Notes: generated by a model not told the origin, from the sequence alone. A DNA stretch of 64,000 nucleotides from Anaerobaca lacustris (GCF_030012215.1 NZ_JASCXX010000026.1:40183-104182), one strand, 5' to 3'; numbered from the stretch's first letter, positions 43,854-53,147 are shown. Numbers and translations are program-made.

Positions 43854-45191
43854 TCAGAGTCGCCAGGGGCTGCGCATGGCCCGCGTGAGGTAGCGATTGG
43901 CCGCGTCGTTGCCGACGAATTGCTCCTTCGTTGGGTCCCAGCGCAGCTTCTGTTCGAGGTGGATAGCAATGTCGCTAATGTGGCAGAGGATATCAGCCTG
44001 CACGGCTGCGTCGATCGGGCAGATCGTGTCCTTGCGCGTCTTGACGCAGTCCAGCAGGTTCCGGGCGTGGTTGCTGCTCTCGTACAGGCGGATGTCGTTC
44101 GGGCCCCACTGGACGTCGAGCAGCTCTTTGGGATGGGCGTTGATGCCGGAGCGATCGACGTGGACCCAGCCGTCGGTGCCTTCAAAGGCGGTGCCGTGGT
44201 CGCTGGTCCGCCCGTACCGCTTCTTCCATGCGTCAGGATAGGGGTTGCCGAAGTAGTTCATGCGGACCCCGCTGTCATACGTGCAGGTGATGTCCCAATT
44301 CATTGCGGTGTTGCAGACGCCCTCGGGGTCGGGCCAGACGCCTTTGCCCTCGATCTCAAGGCCGCAGTTGACCTTGTCCCCGCCGCCCCAGAGCGCGATG
44401 TCGAGCGGGTGAACGCCCCAGCCGGCGATGAAGCCCAGGGCATAGTCCGAGATGAACCACCACCACTGGTTGCTGGTGCGGTCGGGCGTGTGCGGCGTGT
44501 AGGGGGCCGGGCCGAGCCACATGTCGTAATCGATCCAGTCCGGCGCCGGTGCCGGTTGGCGCGGGCCGCCCGACGAGCTGCCTTCACACCAGACGTTGAT
44601 CTCGCGCAGCTTGCCGATCCGCGCGTTCAGCGCCAGCTCGCAGGCGAAGCGGAAGTTTCGCTCCGACCGCTGCTGCGTACCGAACTGGAAAATCGTGCCG
44701 AAGCGGTGGCACGTCTCGCGCAGCGCCTGGTCCTCGGCCAGGCTCAGGCCCATCGGTTTTTCGAGGTAGATGTCCTTGCCTGCGCGGGCCGCCTCCAGCG
44801 CGACCAGGACATGCCAATGGTCGGTCGGGGCCGCGAGGATTACGTCGATGTCGTTGCGGGCGATAATCTCGCGAAAGTCGGTGTAGATGGCGCAGTCGTC
44901 GTTGCCGTAATGCGCGTTGACGATGCCGCAGACCTCGTCGCGGCGGGGCTTCTTGAGGTCGCAGATCGCCACCACGCGGCAGTCGTTCTGCGACAGGAAG
45001 TTTCGCATGACATAGGTCCCTTGCGGCCCGACGCCCACGCAGCCGAGTGTGATCCGCTCGCTGGCCGGGACCGTACCGGCCCTGCCCAGCGCCGCAGAGG
45101 GGACGACATATGGAAACCCGATAGCCCCCAGGGTCAGTCCCGTTGCGCTCTGGATGAAGCCTCGTCGTGAAATGTTCCTGCGGCGGACCAT
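43854..45191 (-). CDS. Gfo/Idh/MocA-family oxidoreductase, Tat-type leader
   Basis: A 445-residue oxidoreductase. ATG 45191 follows GAGGAGA; a GTG at 45209 is a weaker alternative. The leader RRRNISRRGFIQSATG carries twin arginines. Rossmann start ITLGCVGVGPQGTYVM, lysine motif IYLEKPMGLSLAED, and the bulky C-terminal domain (DYDMWLGPAPYTPHTPDRTS, GFIAGWGVHPLDIALWGGGD) match planctomycete members. It is the first gene of the operon with DUF1080-ThuA and the AKR-like protein. It may oxidise a sugar hydroxyl to a 3-keto form for the DUF1080 domains to cleave. Confidence 0.9.
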   Translation of the reverse strand: MVRRRNISRRGFIQSATGLTLGAIGFPYVVPSAALGRAGTVPASERITLGCVGVGPQGTYVMRNFLSQNDCRVVAICDLKKPRRDEVCGIVNAHYGNDDCAIYTDFREIIARNDIDVILAAPTDHWHVLVALEAARAGKDIYLEKPMGLSLAEDQALRETCHRFGTIFQFGTQQRSERNFRFACELALNARIGKLREINVWCEGSSSGGPRQPAPAPDWIDYDMWLGPAPYTPHTPDRTSNQWWWFISDYALGFIAGWGVHPLDIALWGGGDKVNCGLEIEGKGVWPDPEGVCNTAMNWDITCTYDSGVRMNYFGNPYPDAWKKRYGRTSDHGTAFEGTDGWVHVDRSGINAHPKELLDVQWGPNDIRLYESSNHARNLLDCVKTRKDTICPIDAAVQADILCHISDIAIHLEQKLRWDPTKEQFVGNDAANRYLTRAMRSPWRL

Positions 45192-45254
45192 GCGGTTCTC
45201 CTCACACACTCGATATCAGCCAAATGCAAACATCAAAGAGCAAAATTCAAAATG

Positions 45255-45283
45255 GCGGAATCCGCCTGTGGCGGATGACTTCC
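45255..45283. repeat. Dispersed palindromic element, second copy of the nqrE-nqrF element
   Basis: The inverse complement of this 29-bp stretch matches 23819-23847 at 27 of 29 bases; the core is ATCCGCC-TGT-GGCGGAT. Flanks are rich in CAAAAT and TTTGAT words, as at the first copy. It lies upstream of the Gfo/Idh/MocA operon; 45192-45378 holds no gene. Confidence 0.75.
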
Positions 45284-45378
45284 TTCACTTTGCACTCTGC
45301 ATTTTGATCTTTGCTCTTCCAGCCATGCCGTCAGTGTAAGGCGCTGGTCGCACCGAGTCAAACCGAAAGCCGCCCGGT

Positions 45379-45404
45379 GTAGGATGGGCTGAAGCCCATC
45401 CTAC
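45379..45404. repeat. Palindromic element forming the stop of the metal permease gene
   Basis: GTAGGATGGGCT-GA-AGCCCATCCTAC is a perfect 12-base inverted repeat. The CTA at 45401-45403 is the TAG stop of the minus-strand permease gene. The longer relative at 32740-32809 does the same for CheX. Confidence 0.75.
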
Positions 45405-46258
45405 GACCCTGCGAGACGGATGGATTCGGCCGGCACCCGGCGCACGAGCAGCCGGCGGATGCCCACGAGGACAAGAACGGCGGCAAACAAGCCGCAGGCC
45501 ACAGCCGCCACCGCCTGATTGGTCGGAAGATCGCTGCGGAACGACCAGACCATGCCGATCATCGTCGCGGCCACCGAGACGAGAACCGCCGAGAACATGA
45601 CCAGCCACAGACGCTTGCTTAGCAGCAAGGCGGCTGAGGGCGTGACCACAAGATAGCAGAACACCAGCAGGGCGCCGGCGACCTTCGATGCCGCCGAGAC
45701 CGCCACGCCCAGCGAGAAGAAGAACAGAAGCTCCCAGATCATCACCCGAACGCCCATCACCCGCGCCGCCTCTCGGTCCAGGAACGTGTAGAGACTCGGA
45801 CGAATGAACACCAGCAGATAGATCAGGACGGGCACCAGGGTGACCAGGATGATCGCCAGATCGGTTCGGTCAGTCAGAATCAGATCGCCATAAAGAAGGC
45901 TTTGCACCTCGTGGAGGCCGAAGCCGCTGCGGGCCACCAGCAGGACGCTCAGGCTCGATGCCAGAACGAAGATAATGCCCAGGACGGCGTCGCGGGGCAG
46001 ACGCTGCCGCTCGAAGGGATAGGCCAGGATGGCCACCGTGGCCAGGGTGACCACAGTCGCGCCGAGGAAGGGATGGATGTGGAACATGATCGCGGCCGCC
46101 ACGCCCAGGGCCGCGGCCTCCGACAGGGCGATGCCGATGAACACCACGCGTTTGAGGATCACGAAGACCCCCAGCAGTGAGCAGACCGTCGCGATAAGGA
46201 ACCCGGCGGCGATGGCGTAGGGGAATACCGTCAGCAGGCTTCGGACGCTGTCGATCAT
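45401..46258 (-). CDS. Zinc/manganese ABC transporter permease (ZnuB family)
   Basis: A 285-residue membrane protein with about eight hydrophobic helices and the family segments GVFVILKRVVFIGIALSEAAALG and KVAGALLVFCYLVVTPSAALLL (shown by key parts). These match the ZnuB/MntB permease family of metal ABC importers. ATG 46258 overlaps the ATPase stop (ATGA). Its TAG stop is supplied by a palindromic element, so the last residues (IRLAGS) may have been changed by that insertion. With the ATPase and binding protein it makes a complete uptake system; Zn versus Mn is not fixed by sequence. Confidence 0.9.
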   Translation of the reverse strand: MIDSVRSLLTVFPYAIAAGFLIATVCSLLGVFVILKRVVFIGIALSEAAALGVAAAIMFHIHPFLGATVVTLATVAILAYPFERQRLPRDAVLGIIFVLASSLSVLLVARSGFGLHEVQSLLYGDLILTDRTDLAIILVTLVPVLIYLLVFIRPSLYTFLDREAARVMGVRVMIWELLFFFSLGVAVSAASKVAGALLVFCYLVVTPSAALLLSKRLWLVMFSAVLVSVAATMIGMVWSFRSDLPTNQAVAAVACGLFAAVLVLVGIRRLLVRRVPAESIRLAGS

Positions 46259-47034
46259 GATGCCTTCCCCTTCGCGATGCCTCGACGGGCGGCGTCGGCG
46301 ACGTGTTCCATCGAGTTGTTTTCATCGGGCTCCAGCAGTACGGCCTTGCCGTGGTTGACCAGGCAGACCATGTCGCCATGGTCCACGGCATGCCCCAGTC
46401 CATGGTGAACCAGCAGGACCGTCTTGTTCTGCTGGCGGGCGAGACGGTGAAGATGCTGGACCACCTCGCGTTCCGAGCGTTCGTCGAGTTCGCTGGTGGG
46501 CTCATCGAGGATGAAGACCTCCGCCCCGCTGACGAAGGCCCGTGCGATCAGCGCCTTCTGGCGCATGCCGCCGGACAGCTCGCCGAAGGTCTTGCGGTCG
46601 TGCGCCAGAAGGTCGAATTGTTCGAGGGTGGCGTCCACCCGTCGACGGAAGTCGCCGGTCACGCGCCGCCACGGCCCCAGTTCCGGGTACAACCCCATCC
46701 CCACGATCTGCCGCACCGTGATCGGATACAGCGGGTCGATGGATTTCTGCTGAGGTACATAGCCCGGCGCCGTCACGTGAAACGGTGTCGTGATCTGTCC
46801 GCGCCGGGGTTTGAGCAGGCCGAGGAGGGCCTTGAGCAGCGTCGTCTTGCCCGCCCCGTTGGGCCCCATGAGCAATACGAATGACCCGGCCATGATCTGC
46901 AGCGACACCCCTTTGAGCACCAGCTCACTGCCGTAACCTACGAAGAGGTCCTCGCAGGTGATCACCGGCTCTCGCGCGGTCGCGGTCTCGGCCATGGTCA
47001 CAGGCTCCTCAGATCGGATGGCATGCGTTCTCAT
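46255..47034 (-). CDS. Zinc/manganese ABC transporter ATP-binding protein
   Basis: A 259-residue ABC ATPase. Walker A is LLMGPNGAGKTTLLKAL, the signature is ELSGGMRQKALIARAF, Walker B is EVFILDEPTSELD, and the His switch lies in VLLVHHGLGHAV. Sequence and position match ZnuC/MntA-type ATPases. ATG 47034 overlaps the binding-protein stop by four bases; ATG 46995 would remove a 13-residue extension that is unusual for the family and may be the true start. The next gene overlaps in turn. Confidence 0.92.
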   Translation of the reverse strand: MRTHAIRSEEPVTMAETATAREPVITCEDLFVGYGSELVLKGVSLQIMAGSFVLLMGPNGAGKTTLLKALLGLLKPRRGQITTPFHVTAPGYVPQQKSIDPLYPITVRQIVGMGLYPELGPWRRVTGDFRRRVDATLEQFDLLAHDRKTFGELSGGMRQKALIARAFVSGAEVFILDEPTSELDERSEREVVQHLHRLARQQNKTVLLVHHGLGHAVDHGDMVCLVNHGKAVLLEPDENNSMEHVADAARRGIAKGKAS

Positions 47035-48050
47035 AGGGTCTCCACAAGGCCGTTGACGACTTCGTCGATCAGCGACAGATAGTCGGAAGCGGCGGGCAGT
47101 CCGCCCACTGAATGGGCGCGCACCAGCACTTTCGCGCGAACGTCGGCTGCGACCCGGTTGGCGGCGCGAGGCGGATAGATCGGCGCGATGAGAATGGTGT
47201 TGATGCTCTGTTCTCTCATCAGATCGACGACGCGCGCCAGATGGGCCGGACTCGGCGGGATGCCGGGCTTGGGCTCGAGTTCGACGGCGACTTCCAGGCC
47301 GAAGCGATTGACGAAATAGGTCCAGTTCTTGTGGTACGTCACGATGCGGCGGCCTTTGAACGGGCGCATGCGCACCACCCAGCCGCCGAGCATCTCAGTG
47401 GCGTTGTTCTCAGCGAGCAAGCCATCGAGGGTGCCTTGCAGTTGCCGGGCCCAGAGGGTGCTGCCGCCGAAACGCTGCACCAGCTCGGCGCCGAACATCC
47501 GCTCATCGAGGGCCTTCTGGAACGCGGCGAGGTTCGCACGATAGGTCTCGGCGCCGCTCGCATCGATGCGAATCAGCCGCTCGGCGATGGTCTCGGCCAT
47601 GATGCGCCCGTTGAGAGGATCCGTCCAGTAGTGCGGATTGCCACTGGGATGCACGTCGCCCAGCGCCCGGCTGACCCGCTGTGTCGGCACATCGAGTTTC
47701 AACACCTTCTCGGAGGCGTCGAGGTGACGCGGGCCGCCCACGCGAATGTCCGGGTTGCGCGCCCCGTCGAGGATCATCGGCTCCCAGCCGATTTCCAGTT
47801 CCATCCCCGCGCGAATCCACAGGTCCGCGTCGCGCGCCATCATGACGAAACTCGGCCGTGCCTGCAAGTAGTGGGCGTCGCGGGTGCCTTCACAGATCGC
47901 CGAGACCGTTGCCCGATCCCCCGCGATCGATTCGGTGATGGACTTGAGATCGCTCGTGGTGGTCACGATCTTCAGTGGACGGGCCGAGGTCTGTGCGGCT
48001 GAAAGCATCGCCGCAGTCAACGCGAACAGTGTGATCGATCGGATGTTCAT
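47031..48050 (-). CDS. Zinc/manganese ABC transporter substrate-binding protein (ZnuA family)
   Basis: A 339-residue periplasmic binding protein. A signal peptide ends about residue 23, then KIVTTTSDLKSITESIAGDR opens the cluster A-I fold (key part VTTTSDL). Metal ligands are probably His in EGTRDAHYLQ, GNPHYWTD and TYHKNWTYF, with the distal acidic ligand near the C-terminus. There is no long His-rich loop, the usual mark of zinc-specific ZnuA, so manganese remains possible. The gene lies 44 bases after the outer-membrane protein gene and overlaps the ATPase start, so one operon is likely. Confidence 0.9.
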   Translation of the reverse strand: MNIRSITLFALTAAMLSAAQTSARPLKIVTTTSDLKSITESIAGDRATVSAICEGTRDAHYLQARPSFVMMARDADLWIRAGMELEIGWEPMILDGARNPDIRVGGPRHLDASEKVLKLDVPTQRVSRALGDVHPSGNPHYWTDPLNGRIMAETIAERLIRIDASGAETYRANLAAFQKALDERMFGAELVQRFGGSTLWARQLQGTLDGLLAENNATEMLGGWVVRMRPFKGRRIVTYHKNWTYFVNRFGLEVAVELEPKPGIPPSPAHLARVVDLMREQSINTILIAPIYPPRAANRVAADVRAKVLVRAHSVGGLPAASDYLSLIDEVVNGLVETL

Positions 48051-48094
48051 ATAGGCTCCTGTGCTACTATGCCCGAGAGGGCTGTTGTCATATC

Positions 48095-49414
48095 TTAGAA
48101 CTTGTGCGCTCCGTGCGCGCCCAGCGTGAAGAGCGCCTGGAAGAAGACCTGGTAGACCTCTTCCCGGTCGCCATCCACGAAATACTCACCGCGATTGACT
48201 TGCAGGCGCAGACGTGAGAACTCCGTCGGCGAGAAATCGACCATCGCCGAGAGGCGATGGGTCTCGCCGAATCGCTGCGTTGTTCGGTCGGGCCGCCGGC
48301 TGCGATTGGTCAGGCCGACGTGGTCCCACCGCAGCCCGGCCCGCCAGCGGGGCGCGAAGCCATACGTGCCCTGCAGATACAGGCCGTCCTGCTGGTCCAA
48401 GCGCGAGTTGCCCACGAGAGCCGGACTGCTTTGCGATGCTTTGAGGTTCAGGTCCTTTTCTCTGTACATGTACTCGCCCTGGACGGTGACATCGCCCTTG
48501 CCGTAGGCGTGCGGCGCATCGTACTTGTACACGAAGTCCGTTCCGAGGAACCGGCTGTGGCCGTCAAACCAGCCGTCGTTGATTCCGTCGTCCCACTCGT
48601 CTTGGTGCCGCCCGTAGCCGTGGAACAGGCCGAACTGGGTCTCGTGGTGTCCCGGCAGGCGAGGGGAGAACTTGGCCCACTGGAGCCAGAGGCGCGGACC
48701 GCCGTGGTCGCGAAGCGCATTGTCGCTGTCGTCGCGGCCGAGGTACCCGAACATGTTCTCGTTCTCGCCTTGGAGGACCTCGGTGCCCAGCAGCAGGTGA
48801 AACGGCGTAGGCGCCAGCCAGGACAATTGGGCGCCTTTCTCGACGAGGCCGCCGTCGCCGAAGATCAGGCCCGACACGAGGGGCCGATCCACGAAGTCCC
48901 AGTCGTGGGGGTGCTGGGAGTTGCTTCGACTGAATTCCGAGAGGAACTTGCCGCCCTTCAGTTGCAGGCCGTAGGGCAGCCCGGTCGTCTGAACGACCGC
49001 CTCCTCCAAAACGGCCTCGTCCTCGGTGACGACGATGCTGGTGTACGCCCGGAAGTAGGGATCGACTGTGCTCGAAAGGAACAACTCCGCCTCGCGCAGG
49101 TTGAAGCCGTCGTCGAAGCCTCCCGGCTCGCGGACCGGGCCGAACCCGTCGGTTCCTTCAAGGATGCGGCCGATACCGCGACGCGCGTCATCGCTGTGAA
49201 CCATCGAATCGATCACAACGCTGATGTCCGGGTTGAGACTCTGAATCGCGCTGGCCAGCCCCGAGGACGGTGCGGCCACGCTGATCGGCTGGTCTTGTTC
49301 ACGAATCTGGTTGAGCATCGCCTGCAAGGGGTCGTCGCCGGCAAACGCGGACATGGACCCGATCAGGACGGCAGCTACGATGGCGACGATGAAGTCCTGG
49401 TATGTTGAAACCAT
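48095..49414 (-). CDS. Outer-membrane beta-barrel protein of the metal uptake operon
   Basis: A 439-residue protein. ATG 49414 follows AGAAGGA and gives a signal peptide ending about residue 26 (SAFA). The mature part begins with a helical segment, then many amphipathic strands typical of a porin-like barrel (GPRLWLQWAKFSP, THRLSAMVDFSP, EVYQVFFQALFTLG). The last residue is Phe, as in many outer-membrane proteins. No TonB box or plug domain was seen. Placed directly before the zinc/manganese transporter, it may pass the metal across the outer membrane. It is not assigned to a named family. Confidence 0.75.
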   Translation of the reverse strand: MVSTYQDFIVAIVAAVLIGSMSAFAGDDPLQAMLNQIREQDQPISVAAPSSGLASAIQSLNPDISVVIDSMVHSDDARRGIGRILEGTDGFGPVREPGGFDDGFNLREAELFLSSTVDPYFRAYTSIVVTEDEAVLEEAVVQTTGLPYGLQLKGGKFLSEFSRSNSQHPHDWDFVDRPLVSGLIFGDGGLVEKGAQLSWLAPTPFHLLLGTEVLQGENENMFGYLGRDDSDNALRDHGGPRLWLQWAKFSPRLPGHHETQFGLFHGYGRHQDEWDDGINDGWFDGHSRFLGTDFVYKYDAPHAYGKGDVTVQGEYMYREKDLNLKASQSSPALVGNSRLDQQDGLYLQGTYGFAPRWRAGLRWDHVGLTNRSRRPDRTTQRFGETHRLSAMVDFSPTEFSRLRLQVNRGEYFVDGDREEVYQVFFQALFTLGAHGAHKF

Positions 49415-49505
49415 GCATGATCCTTCTGAAAGCGTGATCTCTTGCTGCACATGGCAGGGACGAATCCTCGTTTGCCCCTGTATTGTCACGAAAACGCAGT
49501 GGTTT

Positions 49506-49949
49506 TCAGTGGGTGCGAGACAACGGGCCGTACAGAGAGAGGGCGGGTGGGCCGCGAGGAGACGCGGCTTTCAGAAAGTCCTGAGGGATGACCTGATGGC
49601 CTGGTTTGGCCAGGCCGATTGTGCTTGTGTCGGCGATGGCGAGGGGCGTCGCCGTCGCAGGGGTGGGCGACCGGAACACCTTCAGAAACCGGCAGATGGG
49701 GCATTCGTCTTCGTCCGTCTGCTCGGCCGAGGGGCCGCCTTCTGAGCCTGTCGCTGCGATTCTCAGATTGCCGAATCCCACCTCGGCGACAGGCGGCGGG
49801 TCGTCCAGCTCGTCGTGGAACATCGGATGGACCAGATGCGCTCCCACCGAGGCAAACAGGATGCTTGCCAGGGCGAGCCCATTGACGATCCGCACATATT
49901 GGTGCCGTTGTACCACGAGAGTTTGTCCTTGCCGGGCCGCCACCGTCAA
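49506..49949 (-). CDS. Small Cys-motif membrane protein upstream of the metal operon
   Basis: Up to 147 residues; the start is unclear (TTG 49949 or GTG 49916 are candidates). One N-terminal membrane helix (about 23-40, LALASILFASVGAHLVH) is followed by an acidic loop and DEDECPICRFLKVF, a C-x-x-C pair in a metal-binding setting, then a Pro-rich tail. DUF2946-type proteins look similar. It is 91 bases upstream of the outer-membrane gene on the same strand. The His and Cys residues near the helix would suit a metal-related job, but this is inferred from position. Confidence 0.6.
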   Translation of the reverse strand: MTVAARQGQTLVVQRHQYVRIVNGLALASILFASVGAHLVHPMFHDELDDPPPVAEVGFGNLRIAATGSEGGPSAEQTDEDECPICRFLKVFRSPTPATATPLAIADTSTIGLAKPGHQVIPQDFLKAASPRGPPALSLYGPLSRTH

Positions 49950-50170
49950 TCATCTCAATACAGAGTCCGGAACCGCCTCCGGAGCACCGTACGACGGCAA
50001 CGCCCTCGGCGCGATCCACCATACCGTCTCAGGCCAGGGTGGTCAAGGCCCTGCCTCGTTTTGCGCGTGTGCGGTGCCCCGGCCGAATGGTTGGAAGGAA
50101 TCGAGCTTTTTCTGTAATCTGGACGGCTGCGGATTGTCTCTATAGTGAAACCGGATGGCGGAGTCGGCGT

Positions 50171-50695
50171 TTGGATTGCCATAGTGACAGAAACCTGGTC
50201 GGGGTGGTGTGTCAGGGGGACCGGTTGGCGTACGCCGAGCTGGTCGAGAGGCACTACGCCAAGGTGTTTCTCGTGTGCCTGGGCGTGCTCGGCAACGTCC
50301 ACGACGCCGAGGATGTGGCGCAAGATGCGATGATAGCAGGGTTTGAGAAGATTCACCAGCTCCGCGACGCCGGGCAGTTCGGCCCCTGGATTGCCCGAAT
50401 CGCCAGGAACTTGAGCGTCAACTTCGTTCGCAGGAGGGCGGTGGTTGAGAAGACATTGGATCGCAAACCGCCGGGGCTGGTCGAGCCGGTCGGGCCGGAT
50501 GACGCGTTGCAGCAAGCCGTCGCCAGGCTTCCTGTGGAGCTGCGGCTGCCGTTGGTCATGTACTACTTCGACGGCAAGGACGTCAAATCCGTCGCCAGGA
50601 CGCTCGACATTTCGACCTCGGGCGTCTACCTGAAACTGAAAACCGCGATCGGGCGACTCCACGAAATCCTGACCGCAGATGGAGAGCAGCCATGA
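50171..50695 (+). CDS. ECF-type RNA polymerase sigma factor
   Basis: A 174-residue ECF sigma factor. TTG 50171 (behind GGAG) is chosen because it places the reading frame just before the usual region 2 start (DRNLVGVVCQGDRLAYAELVERHY, key part GDRLAYAELVERH); a longer frame upstream is unlike the family. Region 2 continues DAEDVAQDAMIAGFEKI, and region 4 is ARLPVELRLPLVMYYF with the helix-turn-helix STSGVYLKLKTAIGRLHE. Its stop overlaps the anti-sigma start (ATGA). It probably drives the following run of secreted-protein genes. Confidence 0.9.
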   Translation: MDCHSDRNLVGVVCQGDRLAYAELVERHYAKVFLVCLGVLGNVHDAEDVAQDAMIAGFEKIHQLRDAGQFGPWIARIARNLSVNFVRRRAVVEKTLDRKPPGLVEPVGPDDALQQAVARLPVELRLPLVMYYFDGKDVKSVARTLDISTSGVYLKLKTAIGRLHEILTADGEQP

Positions 50696-51393
50696 ACAGG
50701 CCATGTCGTGACATCCGCGAACGAATCATCGATCACATGCTTGGTGTCCTGAGCGCCGAGCAGGCGCAGGACGTGCAGAGCCATCTGGATGCCTGCCAAT
50801 CGTGCCGGCAATACGTACAGGCGCTGACCGGGCAGGGCGATGCGCTGGCGGCGCTGGGTCGAAAGGTCCAGGCCGATATGAATATCCGTCGGGACAAGGC
50901 CATCGAAGCCTTTCGGAGGGCCACACCGGCTGGGCCGAGGGTCCTGCCTTTTGTTAGCAGATTCGTCAGGACCGTCGCGGCGGCGGTCCTGGTGCTGGGC
51001 GTCGGCATCCTCATCGGCCGGCTCACCTCGCGGGGGGTGGTCGATGTGGAGCAGCTCAGTGCGGCCTTGCAGTCGTCGATTCGCCACAGCGTGCTGGCCG
51101 AAATGGATGACCGGTTGGAGTCCGCCCTGGCCGGCAGCGAGGAGCGAGTGGCGGCAGCGCTCGTTGAACAGGTCCGTGAGGATCTGCACCTCTTTGCGAC
51201 CGATCTGGTGTCGGGCACGGAAACGTTGGTGGACCAGCGGTTCGCCGAGATTGTGCAACTCATCGAAGCAGCCCGCCAGACCGACCGCCGCCAGGTCGCC
51301 AGGGCCCTCGAACAAGTCAGGACCCAGACCGGCATGGGGTTCCTGAGACTGGCAGCTTTGACCGAAGAAGCGCCGCCCCGACATAACCAGTGA
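50692..51393 (+). CDS. Zinc-finger anti-sigma factor
   Basis: A 233-residue protein with an N-terminal HLDACQSCRQYV motif (H31, C35, C38), the zinc-binding anti-sigma (ZAS) pattern, then one membrane helix (about 92-112, VRTVAAAVLVLGVGILIG) and a helical periplasmic part. ATG 50692 overlaps the sigma stop. It should hold the sigma factor at the membrane and release it on an envelope signal. The gap to the next gene is 55 bases. Confidence 0.9.
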   Translation: MNRPCRDIRERIIDHMLGVLSAEQAQDVQSHLDACQSCRQYVQALTGQGDALAALGRKVQADMNIRRDKAIEAFRRATPAGPRVLPFVSRFVRTVAAAVLVLGVGILIGRLTSRGVVDVEQLSAALQSSIRHSVLAEMDDRLESALAGSEERVAAALVEQVREDLHLFATDLVSGTETLVDQRFAEIVQLIEAARQTDRRQVARALEQVRTQTGMGFLRLAALTEEAPPRHNQ

Positions 51394-51448
51394 CCACCGG
51401 CGCCGCCCGATTCAAACGATAAGAAACGACCTGTAAAGGGGTGATACC

Positions 51449-53104
51449 ATGACACGCAAGAAGTCTGCGATGGTTGCCTTGAGCTTTTGCCTCCTCGTGC
51501 TCTGCGGCATCGCCGCAGAGGCCGCCGAGCCCGAGACCGATTCGCTGGACAGGAAGACCGTCACGATTTCCGGGTCGGTCGGCCTGCCCGGCGTAACGCT
51601 CGTGGGCCTGCCCTCTCAGCCGGTCAGCGATGCACGTGGCCTCTACGCGGTGCAAGTGCCTTCTGGATGGAGCGGGACGGTTGAACCCAGGAAGGCAGGG
51701 TATGAATTCGCGCCCCCTTCCAGGACGTACGAACGGATCGCCAGCGATTGTGCGAACCAGGATTATGTGCCGAGGGTTCTTGCCTTCACGATCTCGGGAA
51801 ACGCGGGGCTGGGCGGCGTGACGATGGAGGGATTGCCGGGCGAGCCGATCGCCGACACGGACGGGTTCTACAGCGCGATGGTGGAGTATGGCTGGTCGGG
51901 TGTGGTCCGTCCAAAGAGGGGCGATCGTAAGTTCAATCCCGCCGACAGACGCTACACGATGGTCAGCAGCGATCTCACGGACGAGGATTACATCCCGCAG
52001 ACGGTTGTCATCTGCGACCGGATCGTCGCCGGCACCGAACCGATTGCGCAGGTGGTCGTAACGGCCGAGCCTGGGGGATACACCGCGACGACCGATGCGC
52101 AGGGCTACTACCGTATCGAGGTGCCCTATGGCTGGACCGGGATGCTGTCCATGTCGAAGCCCGGATTCGAGTTCGATCCGCCCAGCATTCCCTTCAGCAG
52201 GGTCACCAGCGACATCGACAAGACCGTGCCGAGTGGGGGGGACCTTCTCGAACCGTTTCCGCCCCGACTGGATGATGTGCGTCCCCGCCGTTCGGCGATC
52301 CCACCCGTCGACGGCGTGCTGGTGATCCCGACCACGAGCGTCGCACCCGACGAGTTTGCCGAAACGAGCGAGGACATCCGCGTGATGCAGCAAATTCTGC
52401 GCGATTTGCTGACTGAGCCGCGAATGATCCTGGGCGTCTTGCAGGATTACGGCGACTTCCTCGGAGGCGAGGGCCGCCGCCACGAGGCTTTCTATCTCCA
52501 GGGCTTCGGCGTGTTGTTCGTGATGGAGGTGGATTTCCCGCTCTCGCCGGTGGCTGTGCCGGGCGTCGAGTCGGAGCCGCCGTCATCGGCGCCGGTCGAT
52601 CCGGTCTGGCAGCGGGCCCGCCAGAGATTGTACGCGCCTCCTGGCGGAGCGTATCGTTCGAGAACACAGCCCAACCAGAGGCAGCAGATGAACTTCGAGC
52701 AGTTCAAGGCCGATCTGATCGATACGCTCCGACACGCCGCCAACATTCGCCACGTCGATCCGAACGAGCAGGTTGTTCTGACCGTCGTCGGGCAGGCCCC
52801 GGACGCCGGCGCACCGAGTCGCGGAGGCTTCTCCGCCGGGGCCGGGGGGTACTTCGAGGGCGGCAGCTACAGCTACAGCGGCGGCAGTTTCGGCGCCGGC
52901 GGCGGCAGTTCCTACGCCGATTCGCGCTCGTATGTCAGGGGCACGGGATCCGCCCAAGCCGTCCGCCGCAGGCCGTCGGCCTTTGGGACGCCGGCGACCA
53001 CGGTCCTGACGATCCAGGCGAAGAAGGCCGACGTCGACGCCTTCGCCGCCGGGCGAATCGATGCGGAGCAGTTCCGCCAGCGAACGAAAGTGTTCACCTA
53101 CTGA
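51449..53104 (+). CDS. Secreted repeat protein with three carboxypeptidase-regulatory-like domains
   Basis: A 551-residue secreted protein. ATG 51449 follows AAAGGGG; the signal peptide ends about residue 25. Three beta-sandwich repeats of about 80 residues share the pattern G-x-x-G-V, GLP, D-x-x-G-x-Y, Y-GW(S/T)G and a terminal F-x-PP (for example GLPSQPVSDARGLYAV and GLPGEPIADTDGFYSAM). The C-terminal half, about residues 300-550, is unrecognised, with a Gly/Ser-rich stretch (GGFSAGAGGYFEGGSYSYSG) before a final globular tail. Probably an envelope or matrix protein. Member of the sigma/anti-sigma gene cluster. Confidence 0.75.
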   Translation: MTRKKSAMVALSFCLLVLCGIAAEAAEPETDSLDRKTVTISGSVGLPGVTLVGLPSQPVSDARGLYAVQVPSGWSGTVEPRKAGYEFAPPSRTYERIASDCANQDYVPRVLAFTISGNAGLGGVTMEGLPGEPIADTDGFYSAMVEYGWSGVVRPKRGDRKFNPADRRYTMVSSDLTDEDYIPQTVVICDRIVAGTEPIAQVVVTAEPGGYTATTDAQGYYRIEVPYGWTGMLSMSKPGFEFDPPSIPFSRVTSDIDKTVPSGGDLLEPFPPRLDDVRPRRSAIPPVDGVLVIPTTSVAPDEFAETSEDIRVMQQILRDLLTEPRMILGVLQDYGDFLGGEGRRHEAFYLQGFGVLFVMEVDFPLSPVAVPGVESEPPSSAPVDPVWQRARQRLYAPPGGAYRSRTQPNQRQQMNFEQFKADLIDTLRHAANIRHVDPNEQVVLTVVGQAPDAGAPSRGGFSAGAGGYFEGGSYSYSGGSFGAGGGSSYADSRSYVRGTGSAQAVRRRPSAFGTPATTVLTIQAKKADVDAFAAGRIDAEQFRQRTKVFTY

Positions 53105-53147
53105 ACCGATGAGCCCAAGACAAAACGATCCATAGGGAGACCACACG

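Noticed and set aside
43638..45170. 510-codon plus-strand frame opposite the Gfo/Idh/MocA gene
   Set aside because: Shadow of the real minus-strand oxidoreductase; no recognisable motif or ribosome site.
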